Source: Hyperoodon ampullatus
Lineage: Eukaryota; Chordata; Mammalia; Artiodactyla; Ziphiidae
DNA length: 64,000 nt
Assembly: GCA_949752795.1 (NCBI GenBank)
Contig: OX457068.1
Location: forward strand, 61,073,582 to 61,137,581
Direction: 5' to 3'
In this document: positions 12,245-24,500 of the stretch, piece by piece
How positions within the stretch are numbered: the first letter of the stretch is position 1
Layout: each line of letters begins with the position of its first letter
The notes under the pieces: generated by a model
Database searches by the model: none
Seen by the model: the letters and a program-made list of their open reading frames with translations, nothing else
Told to the model about the DNA's origin: nothing
Made by a program: the position numbers and the translations under genes

Positions 12245-13060
12245 TTTCCAAATTAAATTACTTCCTAACTGGCCTCCCTGCCTCCAAGTTCAATCCATCC
12301 CAATCCATCACTAACAGTGCCATCAAAGCATCCTCCAAACTATAAACCTGTTTAATATTGGGTTGGCCCAAAAGTTCATTCGGGTTTTTCCATAAGATGG
12401 CACAGAAACACCAAAACAAAGTTTTTGGCCAACCCAATATTACGCCCTGGTTTTAATCCCCAGATCATTTTTACAGGATTGGGAAACTTCAGTAGCTTAG
12501 CCATGTTTTAAAATAAAATCCAAAGACCTTAATAGGGTTTTCATGGCTTTTTTCCATCCGAAGGTTCCTACGTCCCCTAACATCTAGTCTCTCTTCCCTC
12601 TCTTTCCAGAAATAATAAGCTTCTTTCAGTTCCTTGAACTGGTCAAATGCAAACTCTTCACACAATGTCTAGACTTCTGGAATTCACACATGCTATTTCC
12701 TCTTCTGAAATGCCTACGCAACCGCTTCCCCTGCCCCCACCTCCCCATGTTCCTGCCCCACCACATTTTACCTAGTTAACTTCTGTTCATCTTCTACCTG
12801 TCAGCTTCAGGGAGGCTTCCCTTGGCCCTGAGTCTGGGTTAAATTTCCCTGCTACATATTCCCAAAGTACCTTCTACTTACCTTGGTGTAACTCTCATCA
12901 CATTTTATTTGTATATTTATTGTCTCATATCCCCCTAAATACTATAGGCTCTATAAATACCAAAATTTTATCCCTCATATTTACCTCTAAGTTCCTAGCA
13001 TTGTCTATTGCACATAGTAGTTTTTCAATAAATATTTGTTGATATATTTTGAAGTGAATC
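12245..13060 (+). repeat. L2 LINE 3' part, split by a mariner MITE
   Basis: The order of blocks is that of L2 towards its 3' end: 'ttcctaactggcctccctgc', 'tgaaatgcctacgc', 'cagggaggcttccctt', 'ctaagttcctagca', then 'agtttttcaataaatatttg'. The region 12358-12437 is a later DNA-transposon insertion and the L2 text continues on its far side. No coding frame remains. Confidence 0.75.
12358..12437. mobile_element. Mariner-type MITE (80 bp, TA-flanked)
   Basis: The element begins TTGGGTTGGCC and ends GGCCAACCCAA, which are inverted termini, with TA immediately outside on each side (12356-12357 and 12438-12439). The interior 'aaaagttcattcgggttttt' is the typical inner arm. There is no transposase frame, so it could only have moved with a transposase supplied elsewhere. 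Size and layout are comparable to the primate MADE1 derivatives of Hsmar1, though the termini are different. Confidence 0.9.
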
Positions 13061-13239
13061 TAGTTGCAGAGGGTGGAGTTGATGCTGTCAACTCAAAGGA
13101 GTCAAACAGAATCAGCACAGGTTCTGAGTAGGTTCATGAAACTAAACGATGGCATGTCAATATAATAACAATCTACTCAGTTTGAGCAGTTCACTTATCT
13201 TAAAATAAGTAAATTCCTACTGTATTATCATGGATTAGG

Positions 13240-13420
13240 GTTCAGGAGACAAGATCCAAACTGGGAGGCTGCAGAATAGGACAAATTTGTTTTAGCCTAT
13301 CTCCACTTTCTAGATGTGTGAGCCTGGGCATAACTTAACCTTTCTAAGCCTCTTCTGTAAATGGAAATGCCAATGCCTCTCTCCCAAGTCCATGAAACCA
13401 ACTGTGTAGAGCACTGAATA
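13240..13420 (+). repeat. MIR SINE
   Basis: 'ctagatgtgtgagcctgggc' followed by 'aacttaacctttctaagcct' and 'tctgtaaatggaaatg' matches the MIR core in plus orientation. Confidence 0.75.
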
Positions 13421-14455
13421 CAGCTCCCATTAAACTCTCACATTCACTAAAAATTCATTCCTTCTCCCTCTCAGCTCTTCCTCTTACCCCTGCAGAAACT
13501 TGGACAAATCACTTTTTCCTGGACTTTCAGATTCTCTGTTATAAAACTAACAGATTGGGAAAAAGCCGTGTTTGCTGAAACTAGTCAAATCCAAGCAGCA
13601 TCAAGAGAGCTTTGGCTGAAAATCTCCAAGGGTGAACTTGAAAGCCAGTTTCTTTATAAATTTCCCCAGGTGATCCTGCAGCAGCCAGCCCAGCTCAGAA
13701 CCGCAGTCCAGTGTCTTGGAAACACTAGCCTTTTCCAGCTTGAACAGGCAATAGTTTCATTTTTTTTTCTCTGCTTCTCACATGGAAAATGTTTATTCAA
13801 TAAATCAGAATATGACTCACCTGGCTGGCAGTTTTTATTCCACAAGACCCAAACTATGCCATAATTAGCAACAAAGGCCAGCTCTACGTGTGTGTGCATG
13901 TGTGTATGTGTGTGTGTTGGGAGAAACAGAAGCAGCATAAGAAATGTCTTGCCTACTTTTAACTCTTCCTTTGCTGACTGGCATGAGCTAGAACTCCCAA
14001 CAATGTAGCCACAGCAGGATCAAGCAGTGAACAGCCTACAGAAGTCTGTTCTTAAGTGAAGGAATCCTTTAGTTTTCTACTATTATTACATCAATATCAA
14101 TCACATTGATAGGTTGGCCAATGGTCATTGCTCTATTAAGCCAATACCAGAATTTGTGGTCATTATGGAGTCTCAGAATCAAGAGGTTTAGTAAAGACAA
14201 AATCAAGACAAGTGAAGAGGTTTGCTGTTAGTTTAACAGAGAGCATGAATAGAATCAAATTCTGTGAGGAAAAAAAAGGGGGGGATTTAGACATCCACCT
14301 AATATAATAACAGAAAACACAAAAACTGAATGGGGCATGCAAGAGGCTCATGGAAAAATCTGAACTCACAGACTGCAGGATTGTATGAAAAATTCTATAA
14401 AACTTTCTTAAGCTCCTTCCATAGACAAGATGTTGTATTATAAATTCAGGATAAA
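13421..14455. other. Unique sequence with a short TG repeat
   Basis: No exon-like frame. The 98-codon frame at 13568-13864 and its antisense partner overlap each other and have no domain signal. A (TG)n-type tract lies at 13888-13917. Confidence 0.5.
13888..13917. repeat. TG microsatellite
   Basis: Interrupted TG dinucleotides, 'gtgtgtgtgcatgtgtgtat' and following. Confidence 0.9.
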
Positions 14456-14468
14456 AATCTATTAAGAC

Positions 14469-14658
14469 GGGCTTCCCTGATGGCGCAGTGGTTGAGAGTC
14501 TGCCTGCCGATGCAGGGGACGTGGGTTCGTGCCCCGGTCCGGGAGGATCCCATGTGCCATGGAGCAGCTAGGCCCGTGAGCCATGGCTGCTGAGCCTGCG
14601 TGTCCAGAGCCTGTGCTCCGCAACGGGAGAGACCACAACAGTGAGAGGCACGCGTACC

Positions 14659-14690
<32 letters not shown>
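14469..14690 (+). mobile_element. CHR-2-type cetacean SINE
   Basis: It starts 'gggcttccctgatggcgcag' (the Pol III A-box region), has the B-box-like 'gggttcgtgcc' near 14523, and ends 'cgtaccgc' followed by about 30 A. A target-site duplication of at least 13 bp, AATCTATTAAGAC, lies at 14456-14468 and 14691-14703. Differences from its sister copies (for example 'tgctgagcctgcgtgtccag') are mostly CpG decay. Confidence 0.95.
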
Positions 14691-14695
<5 letters not shown>

Positions 14696-14703
14696 ATTAA
14701 GAC

Positions 14704-15775
14704 ATAGTTCATCCCTTTGAAGGAATTTCAGTCTATGGATAAAGAAACTGGAAAAGAATGGTAATTAAGAAAACACTCTGTGATACCTGAACTTTATATC
14801 TTATTTAATCTTCTTAACAATCCTGCATTGTGGATATCATCAGATAGATTCAGCAGCTTACCCAATATTCAGAGCCTATATTAGGAAAAGTGGACTATCT
14901 CTTTATTATTCAATAATAATAGATGTAAGGTTCAGAAACATCGTATATCATACAGAAAATATCTCTAAACATGTCTTTCTAGTGAATAATCATAGTTCAA
15001 ACATTCATCAAAGGAATACTTTCATTAAGAATCATTAAGCCTGATGAGTTTCTCTGTGACAGCACAGAAACATAATGGTAACTAGAGTTTTAAGGTCAAA
15101 GATTTTGTTTCTTGAGATGTCATTGTCATTTAGTTATTAACCCTAATATTAGTCCTTGCCAAGTCATGAAAATCTGTTCTTCCTTTTTCACTAAGCCAGA
15201 ATAAGCAAAGAAATTTGCCCTTATTTACACCCATGTAAATGACGGTCCAAACTCCAAAGAGTCATATGGAATGCTGGCTGAGCATTAGTGGGCAAAGGAT
15301 CATGCCAAAAGGGCGGGAGCACCAGAGACAAAATTCACCCAGTGGTGAACAAAAATCCACATATTTTCTTTCTTCCTTTACCAACAACAAAAAAAAAATC
15401 CCCAAACTAACAGTCTATCTAGGCTAATAACTGAAAAACCAAGTATTCACTACTCCCCCAAACCCTTTTAAAAAGTCTTATTTCTAGAGCTGAAAGAAGT
15501 AGAAATAATCTTTGTGTCTGATTGAAAACAGGTTTCCTGATTCTCTTGGGTTTTCACGTTTAACAGCTCATTCCACAAAAAAAATCTCTCTTCTCTCTGC
15601 TTAGCCTAGAAAGTTTCTGACTTTATTGGCTCATTTTAACACACAGGCTGTCCCCCTTGAATGTGACCTGTCATCACTGAACTTTGAATATACAAATCCC
15701 AACCACCCCTTCCCCCATATTAGCTGAACACTTCTCTCTGTTTTGACTCGCATTAGCTGGTTGCTACTGAACTTG
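14704..15775. other. Unique sequence up to the assembly gap
   Basis: No convincing frame or repeat. A weak antisense MIR-like stretch may lie near 14790-14880. Confidence 0.45.
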
Positions 15776-15975
15776 NNNNNNNNNNNNNNNNNNNNNNNNN
15801 NNNNNNNNNNNNNNNNNNNNNNNNNNNNNNNNNNNNNNNNNNNNNNNNNNNNNNNNNNNNNNNNNNNNNNNNNNNNNNNNNNNNNNNNNNNNNNNNNNNN
15901 NNNNNNNNNNNNNNNNNNNNNNNNNNNNNNNNNNNNNNNNNNNNNNNNNNNNNNNNNNNNNNNNNNNNNNNNNNN
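15776..15975. other. Assembly gap (200 N)
   Basis: Exactly 200 N, a conventional fixed-size placeholder, so the true length is unknown. Reading frames that cross it (15631-16122 and 15743-16030) are artefacts. Confidence 0.99.
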
Positions 15976-16554
15976 GGTGAGAATTTCTAGCTTTTCCTCC
16001 CTGATGTGTTTGTTTACAGGAATTGACTGATAGAGTTGAACTGAGATCTGCCCGCGGTTTTTGTTTTCATTATCCACCAAAAAATATGCTATGGGAAAAA
16101 TTGGCTCTCTCCCTGATTCCAATTTGAAAAGTCAGGTAATTTATGGCATTTTGTTTTCAAAAATTATCATTATACTATTATCTCAAATGTAGCTTGATCT
16201 ATTATAAAGCCATTGTTATTTTATGCATTTTGTATTTTTTACAATTTTCCTTTCAAAATCCACAACTATTATTTTCTCAACGAGGTTAATTCTTCTAATG
16301 TGTTTAATGAGTTTCTTTTGTTTTTATGTATTCTTAAAGTTAGGTATATTTTATATAAGTACATGTCTTTCTACACATGTTATCAAATTATATATCTCTC
16401 TCTGTTTCTTGCTTTTTCCTCACTCTATTTTTAAGATACCTTCATGGCACTGTGAGCAGCTAATCTATTGTTTCTATTGTGTCCATCTACTACTTCTTAC
16501 CTCTCCAATGCTCTCTGTTGCTCCCTAAGTCCAGGAATGATTGAATCAACCTTT

Positions 16555-17015
16555 TAAAAGAACACTAAAGGATGGGGATTTACCCTATTATATATTAAGA
16601 CATAGTACAAAGCCATAAAATAAAAACAGTACATTTAAGGGTCAAGAACAGAAAAATAGATCAATAGAGATCCAATAGACAGCTTCCTGCATATAAACAG
16701 ATGTAATATACCATAAGGAAATTGTTGTAAATATTGAAGAAAGGGGAGATTGTTTAACAAGTGGACGTGGGAAACCTACCTCAGCATATAGAGAGAAGTA
16801 ACTAGGTATCTAACACCACATTCAAAGATAGACCACAGATAAATTAAAGACCTACTTGTGAAAGATAGCATGTAAGGTTATAACAAAGAAATACGAGTAA
16901 GTAACATTGTAACCCAGAAAACACTTTTCAAAGAAAACCTGAAAGCATCAAAAAAGGGATGATCTGTAAATAATTTAGAGTTTCTGTTCAGTGAAAACTA
17001 CCAGTGACAAAGTAA
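16555..17015 (+). repeat. Ancient L1 ORF2 relic
   Basis: 'agaaaaatagatcaatagag' and 'cacattcaaagatagaccac' through 'aaagcatcaaaaaagggatg' follow the text of the L1 ORF2 C-terminal part in plus orientation, with many indels. No frame longer than a few dozen codons survives. Confidence 0.55.
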
Positions 17016-18784
17016 TTTTTTCTACTTACCACTTGGGTAATGAGTAAGAAATTATTATCATTTCTTTTCACTTGACCTGCTCCAAGTTCCAAAGAACACT
17101 CATTCATTTTTATATTCAAAATTGATGAGCAAATCAGCCTTCATTCTCTCCAAGCTCTTCATATTTTTCTAGATGTTGACTGGAAACACCTTATCTTTTT
17201 AATCTGGCCCAAACTAGTAGGTCCAAAATGGAAAAGGGAGTCTTGGAGAGTATCTTGATGCATTAAGCAAGAATGTGTGCATGGAGATATTTCACTTGTT
17301 TCAAAGCGCCAGAACATATAAGCTCATTTCTTCCCCTTCTGTCTCAGGCCAGATACTAAACATGCATGGAATTCCTTAGATAGTTCCTCTGAAAGAATTG
17401 TGAGCTTGCAGAACTAACAGAGGTTGGGAGTGTGGTGGTAGGGGAGAGGTGGCTGAATTCAAGACCAGGTTTGTCCTCACTTTCAAAACAAGGATCCAGA
17501 AAAATGACTATTTGCTATTTAAGGTAGTAAATTCTTTCCAAGCTTCCTTAGCAGTATGATGAAATAAGAATGCATTTAATCACAGACACTGAAAGCAAGA
17601 AGAAACCACAAGGGATGAACAAATCCTAACATCCTCCATTATGGCAAGAAAGCTGTAGTGGAGAATTCTTACATGACCAGCCAGCGTCAGAGGTAGTTAA
17701 GTGAGCTAGAGTCATAACTCAGATAGTTGACTCTGCTCTGTTCTCATGGTTCCCTAACTGTATTAGCTAAGGCGTGTAAAAGTGCCACAGTGATCTCACA
17801 GGCTTTTTGTAAGATATTTTTAATTTTTAAGGGAAACAATAGTTGACATTGGTCAGAAGCCACACAAACTACTAGCTCAAGGTAGTTCACAATTTCAAAA
17901 TTAGATTGTGTTGCATTCCTTTTGATGATATCACATCGAAGTGAAGCTTGGTTTTCGTCTATTCCTGTGATTAAAAACAAATGCCACACAAAAGTCAGTG
18001 TGAAACAGGAAATGAAGATGATGGCATCTAATCTGATTCCAAGATTTCAGTACTTGTACAGGGCCCAACAAGCATACCTATTCCATCAGCAAGTCATTGT
18101 AGTTGGTTGAGAAAGAAATTAAAATATAATTGTTCTCCAACATATATACTACCTATTCAAATGGCTACTAAATTGTTAGGACATAAGTACTTATAAGCTG
18201 CGTGGACCCAACTACTGAATAAATGGAATGTGTAGGTGTTTCCTTTGGCCTAGAAGCTCCATGAAAAAAATTGCTGACATACAAAGGCTACCAAGAACCA
18301 AAAATATTGGGGAGCTTTTGTCCTATTCTCTAGTCAGTCAGAAGGGTAACCTTCTCCATAGTTGTAATAGTGTCTCTTTAGAGCTTCTGAGACTTGGGGT
18401 GAGAACACCCATCTCAGCTTCAACAAAGCAGGTTCTTATTTACCTGTTTTACATTTTGTACATTTATATAGCCTTTCATTTGGGGAAAAGATTGAGAAGC
18501 TGGGGATGAATTAATTGAATCCACTGGTATGGTAGACAGACTAGATTGGGATTAGAAGATGATAAAATTTCTCTTATTAAAAATGTAAGGGTAAAGCATG
18601 ATAAATTTCCTCCTGATCAAGAAGATGATGCTAAAAATATAAAACCAAGGAGTACCAGAGAGATTTAAAAATATCCAGAGAAGCTCAAGTGGTAACATTC
18701 CCAGGCCTAGCCTCAACTTCCAATTTAATCTGTTTCAAAGTATCTTTAGTTTTATCTTAAATCCTAAAATGATTTAGGTTCAGA
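17016..18784. other. Unique sequence, nothing recognised
   Basis: About 1.8 kb with no exon-like frame and no named repeat. The small open frames at 17744-17989 and 18228-18509 show no domain. Confidence 0.45.
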
Positions 18785-18975
18785 CTCATTTTTACTGATC
18801 CACACTGTTATTCACTTCTGTTGCTAATATTACCATGTTCCAAATCATCTGGACTTGAAACTTAGAATTACTTTTGCCTTCTCCCTCTGTCTTGCTCTCT
18901 ACAGTCACTTCAGGCACCAAATCTTAGACATTTTACCTGAACAAGGTCTCTGACATCCAGCCTCTCTTTTCCATA
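18785..18975 (+). repeat. Possible L2 relic
   Basis: 'gttccaaatcatctggactt' through 'ccttctccctctgtcttgct' and 'caggcaccaaatctta' resembles the L2 region around 'caccaaatcctg'. Weak. Confidence 0.4.
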
Positions 18976-19380
18976 GTGATATAACTAGTTGAAGTAAGGA
19001 TGTGGTGTTGGTTTAGCCAAGTGAAATGATGGTTTTCCTGAAGGCATGTAGGTAGTTATAGGAATAGAATAAAGGAGGAAGGAATTGGTGTAGTTTACAT
19101 GGAAGAGATATTTGAAGCACAAAAGAGAAAGTCAAAAAGAAAACTCTGGAGAACATGTTAAACAGCGTCACGAGAAAGAGTGACTCTATCAGAAGGGACA
19201 GGAAACCAGTCACCCAGACAGAATTATCATCCAGTTCAGGATCATAGTGATCAAATGATGAAAGAGAGCAGGAGGCAAAGGGTTGACTACCAAGTATCAA
19301 ACTGTGTTCACATATTATAATGGCCAAGGAGAAAATAAAAATTTTAAAATAAAATTTCTGGTGCTAAAAAAGCTATTATA

Positions 19381-19602
19381 GGGACTTCCCTGGATGTCCA
19401 GTGGGTAAGACTCTGCGCTCCCTATGCAGGGGCCCATGTTCAATCCCTGATTGGGGAACTAGATGCTGCATGACTGCCACAGCTAGGACTCTGCATGCAG
19501 CAACTAAGAAGTCCACATACAGCAACTAAAAGATCCCATGTGCTGCAACTAAGACCCAGTGCAGCCAAAATAAATAAATAAATACTAAAAAAAAATTTAA
19601 AT
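19381..19602 (+). mobile_element. CHR-1-like tRNA-derived SINE
   Basis: It starts 'gggacttccctggatgtcca', carries a 'tgttcaatccctgattgggg' B-box region, repeated 'gcaactaa' units, and a (TAAA)n tail ending in A-rich sequence. The target-site duplication AAGCTATTATA lies at 19370-19380 and 19603-19613. More diverged than the CHR-2 copies. Confidence 0.92.
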
Positions 19603-19675
19603 AAGCTATTATACAGTGGAAGATAGAACACATTCACAGCACAGTTTAAGAGTAATGAAGGAGGGGGGAGACCTT

Positions 19676-19686
19676 CAAGATGGCGG
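19676..19686 (+). promoter_or_regulatory. YY1-type site at the L1 start
   Basis: CAAGATGGCGG about 10 bp inside the 5' end. Human L1 has a functional YY1 site with the same AAGATGG core at nearly the same place, where it helps set the transcription start. The function here is inferred from that similarity. Confidence 0.7.
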
Positions 19687-21172
19687 AGGAGTAAGACGTG
19701 GAGATCACCTTCCTCCCCACAAATACATCAGAAGTACACCTACTTGTGGAACAACTCCTACAGAACACCTACTGAATGCTGGCAGAAGACCTCAGACTTC
19801 CCAAAAGGCAAGAAACTCCCCACGTACCTGGGTAGGGCAAAAGAAAAAAGAAAAAACAGAGGCAAAAGAATAGGGATGGGACCTGCACCTCTGGGAGGGA
19901 GCTGAGAAGGAGGAAAAGTTTCCAGACACTAGGAAGCCCCTTCACTGGCAGAGACAGGGGAATCTTTGGAGTCATGTAGGAGAGTGCAGAAACAGGGGTT
20001 CACAGGGCAATGGGGAGAAATTCCTGCACAGAGGATCAGTGCCAACCTGCACTCACCAGCCTGAGAGGCTTATCTGCTCACCTGTGGGGGCAGTTGGGGG
20101 CTGGGAGCTGAGATTCAGGCTTAGGAGGTCACATTACAGGGAGAGGACTGAGGTTGACTGCATAAACACAGCCTGAAGGGGTCTAGTGCACCACAGATAG
20201 TTGGGAGGGAGTCTGGGAAAAATCCGGGAACTGCCTAGAGGCAAGAGACCATTCTTTTGGTGTGCACAAGGAGAGGAGATTCAGAGGACCCCCTAAATGA
20301 GCTCCAGATATGGGTGCCAGCTGCAGCTATCAGTGTGGACCCCAGAAACAGGCATGAAATGTTAAGGCTGCTGCTACAGCCAACAAGAATCCTGTGTGCA
20401 AACACAGGTCACTATCCACACCTCCCCTCCTGGGACACTGTGAAGCCCACCACTGCAGGGGTCCAGTGATCCAGGGACAACTTCCCTGGGAGAGCACAGG
20501 GCATGCCCCAGCGTGTTTCAACGTCACACCAGCCTCTACCACTGCAGTCCCACCCCACATGCCGTACCCCTCCATCCCCTCAGCCTGAGTGAAACAGAGC
20601 CCCCTAATCAACTGCTACTTTAACCCTGTCCTGTCTGAACGAACAACAGACGCCTTCAGGCAACCTACATGCAGAGATGGGGCCAAATCCAAAGCTGTGC
20701 AAACAAAAAAGAGAAAGGGAAATTTCTCCCAAAAACCTCAGGAAGAGTGAATAAATCTCCACAATTAACTAGATGTACCCTGAATCTCTGGAATACATGA
20801 CTAGACAATGGATCATCCCAAAATTGACGTGGTGGACTTTGGGAGCAGTTGTAGACTTCAGATTTGCTTCCTGCATTTAATTTGTTTCTGGTTTTACGTT
20901 TACCTTAGTTTAGTATTTTGAGCTTATTATCATTGGAAGATTTGTTTATTGATTTGATTTCTCTGTTCCTTTTTTAATTTATATATCTTTTCTTTTCCCT
21001 TTTTCTCTTTTTTTGAGTGTGTATGCGTATGCTTCTATGTGTGATTTTGTCTGTATAGCTCTGTTATTACCATTTGTTCTAGGGTTCTGTCTGCCCTTTT
21101 CTTTTTTAGTATAGTTTTTAGTGCTTGTTATCATTGGATTTGTTTTTTAACTTGGCTGCTCCCTTCTTTCTT

Positions 21173-21186
21173 TCTTTCTTTTTCTT
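21173..21186. repeat. Target-site duplication, left copy, of the inner L1
   Basis: TCTTTCTTTTTCTT, repeated exactly at 27746-27759. The two copies bracket the minus-strand L1 and lie in the pyrimidine tract of the outer L1. Confidence 0.85.
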
Positions 21187-21512
21187 TTTTTTTTTTTTTT
21201 TTTGCTTTATAACAAATTTAATCAGTTATACATATACATATGTTCCCATAACCCCTCCCTTTTGCATCTCCCTCCCAACCTCCCTATCCCACCCCTCCAG
21301 GCGGTCACAAAGTACCGAGCTGATCTCCCTGTGAAATGCGGCTGCTTCCCACTAGCTATCTACCTTACGTTTGGTAGTGTATATATGTCCATGCCGCTCT
21401 TTCACTTTGTCACAGCTTACCCTTCCCCCTCCCCATATCCTCAAGTCCATTCTCTAGTAGGTCTGTGTCTTTATTCCTGTCTTACCCCTATGTTCTTCAT
21501 GAGATTTTTTTC

Positions 21513-24500
21513 TTAAATGCCATATATATGTGTCAGCATACAGTATTTGTCTTTCTCTTTCTGACTTACTTCACTCTGTATGGCAGACTCTAGGTCCATC
21601 CACCTCATTACAAATAGCTCAATTTCATTTCTTTTTATGGCTGAGTAATATTCCATTGTATATATGTGCCACATCTTCTTTATCCATTCATCCGATGATG
21701 GACACTTAGGTTGTTTCCATCTCCAGGCTATTGTAAATAGGGCTGCTATGAACATTTTGGTACATGTCTCTTTTTGAATTATGGTTTCCTCAAGGTATAT
21801 GCCCAGTAGTGGGATTGCTGGGTCATATGGTAGTTCTATTTGTAGTTTTTTAAGGAACCTCCATACCGTTCTCCATAGTGGCTGTACCAATTCACATTCC
21901 CACCAGCAGTACAAGAGTGTTCCCTTTTTTCCACACCCTCTCCAGCATTTATTGTTTCTAGATTTTTTAATGATGGCCATTCTGACTGGTGTGAGATGAT
22001 ATCTCATTGTAGTTTTGATTTGCATTTCTCTAATGAGTAAAGATGTGGAGCATCCTTTCATGTGTTTGTTGGCAGTCTGTATATCTTCTGTGGAGAAATG
22101 TCTATTTAGGTCTTCTGCCCATTTTTGGATTGGGTTGTTTGTTTTTTTGTTATTGAGCTGCATGAGCTGCTTATAAATTTTGGAGATTAATCCTTTGTCA
22201 GTTGCTTCATTTGCAAATATGTTCTCCCATTCTGAGGGTTGTCTTTTGGTCTTGTTTATGGTTTCCTTTGCTGTGCAAAAGCTTTTAAGTTTCATTAGGT
22301 CCCATTTGTTTATCTTTGTTTTTAGTTCCATTTCTCTAGGAGGTGGGTCAAAAAGGATCTTGCGGTGATTTATGTCATAGAGTGTTCTGCCTATGTTTTC
22401 CTCTAAGAGTTTGATAGTGTCTGGCCTTACATTTAGGTCTTTAATCCATTTTGAGCTTATTTTTGTGTATGGTGTTAGGGAGTGATCTAATCTCATACTT
22501 TTAAATGTCCCTATCCAGTTTTCCCAGCACCACTTATTGAAGAGACTGTCCTTTCTCCACTGCACATTCCTGCCTCCTTTATCAAAGATAAGGTGACCAT
22601 ATGTCCGTGGGTTTATCTCTGGGCTTTCTATCCTGTTCCATTGATCTATCTTTCTGTTTTTGTGCCAGTACCATACTGTCTTGATTACTGTAGCTTTGTA
22701 GTATAGTCTGAAGTCAGGGAGCCTGATTCCTCAAGCTCCATTTTTCGTTCTCAAGATTGCTTTGGCTATTCGGGGTCTTTTCTGTTTCCATACAAATTGT
22801 GAAATTTTTTGCTCTAGTTCTGTGAAAAATGCCAGTGGTAGTTTGATAGGGATTGCATTGAATCTGTAGATTGCTTTGGGTAGTAGAGTCATTTTCACAA
22901 TATTGATTCTTCCAATCCAGGAGCATGGTATATCTCTCCATCTATTTGTATCATCTTTAATTTCTTTCATCAGTGTCTTATAATTTTCTGCATACAGGTC
23001 TTTTGTCTCCTTAGGTAGGTTTATTCCTAGATATTTTATTCTTTTTGTTGCAATGGTAAATGGGAGTGTTTCCTTGATTTCACTTTCAGATTTTTCATCA
23101 TTAGTATATAGGAATGCCAGAGATTTCTGTGCATTAATTTTGTATCCTGCTACTTTACCAAATTCATTGATTAGCTCTAGTAGTTGTCTGGTAGCATCTT
23201 TAGGATTCTCTATGTATAGTATCATGTCATCTGCAAACAGTGACAGCTTTACTTCTTCTTTTCCGATTTGGATTCCTTTTATTTCCTTTTCTTCTCTGAT
23301 TGCTGTGGCTAAAACTTCCAAAACTATGTTGAATAAGAGTGGTGAGAGTGGGCAACCTTGTCTTGTTCCTGATCTTAGTGGAAATGGTTTCAGTTTTTCA
23401 CCATTGAGGACGATGCTGGCTGTGGGTTTGTCATATATGGCCTTTATTATGTTGAGGAAAGTTCCCTCTATGCCTACTTTCTGCAGGGTTTTTATCATAA
23501 ATGGGTGTTGAATTTTGTCGAAAGCTTTCTCTACATCTATTGAGATGATCATATGGTTTTTCTCCTTCAATTTGTTACTATGGTGTATCACGTTGATTGA
23601 TTTGCGTATATTGAAGAATCCTTGCATTCCTGGAATAAATCCCACTTGATCATGGTGTATGATCCTTTTAATGTGCTGTTGGATTCTGTTTGCTAGTATT
23701 TTGTTGAGGATTTTTGCATCTATGTTCATCAGTGATATTGGCCTGTAGTTTTCTTTCTTTGTGACATCCTTGTCTGGTTTTGGTATCAAGGTGATGGTGG
23801 CCTCGTAGAATGAGTTTGGGAGTGTTCCTCCCTCTGCTATATTTTGGAAGAGTTTGAGAAGGATAGGTGTTAGCTCTTCTCTAAATGCTTGATAGAATTC
23901 GCCTGTGAAGCCATCTGGTCCTGGGCTTTTGTTTGTTGGAAGATTTTTTATCACAGTTTCAATTTCAGTGCTTGTGATTGGTCTATTCATATTTTCTATT
24001 TCTTCCTAATTCAGTCTTGGCAGGTTGTGCATTTCTAAGAATTTGTCCATTTCTTCCACATTGTCCCTTTTATTGGCATGGAGTTGCTTATAGTAATCTC
24101 TCATGATCTTTTGTATTTCTGCAGTGTCAGTTGTTACTTCTCCTTTTTCATTTCTAATTCTATTGATTTGAGTCTTCTCCCTTTTTTTCTTGATGAGACT
24201 GGCTAATGGTTTATCAATTTTGTTTATCTTCTCAAAGAACCAGCTTTTAGTTTTATTGATCTTTGCTATCGTTTCCTTCATTTCTTTTTCATTTATTTCT
24301 GATCTGATTTTTATGATTTCTTTCCTTCTGCTAACTTTGGGATGTTTTTCTTCTTCTTTCCGTAATTGCTTTAGGTGCAAGGTTAGGTTGTTTATTCGAG
24401 ATATTTCCTGTTTCTTAAGGTGGGATTCTATTGCTATAAACTTCCCTCTTAGAACTGCTTTTGCTGCATCCCATAGGTTTTGGGTCGTCGTGTCTCCATT

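Larger units (their letters stand above)
19666..21186 (+). promoter_or_regulatory. L1 5' untranslated region (outer copy, first part)
   Basis: L1 5' regions carry the internal RNA polymerase II promoter. This copy begins at the expected end, 'ggggagaccttcaagatgg', and is parallel to the antisense copy ending at 41856. It is moderately GC-rich to about 20640 and then T-rich. The small frames inside (for example 20330-20611) are not coding. Confidence 0.8.

Noticed and set aside
13568..13938. 98-codon plus-strand and 94-codon minus-strand frames
   Set aside because: They overlap on opposite strands, one runs into a TG repeat, and neither has protein-like composition.
15631..16122. Open reading frame of 163 codons across the N run
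   Set aside because: About two thirds of it is N. It is open only because N cannot encode a stop.
23053..23511. 152-codon plus-strand frame
   Set aside because: Antisense shadow of the L1 reverse transcriptase. The same shadow appears at 37135-37479.
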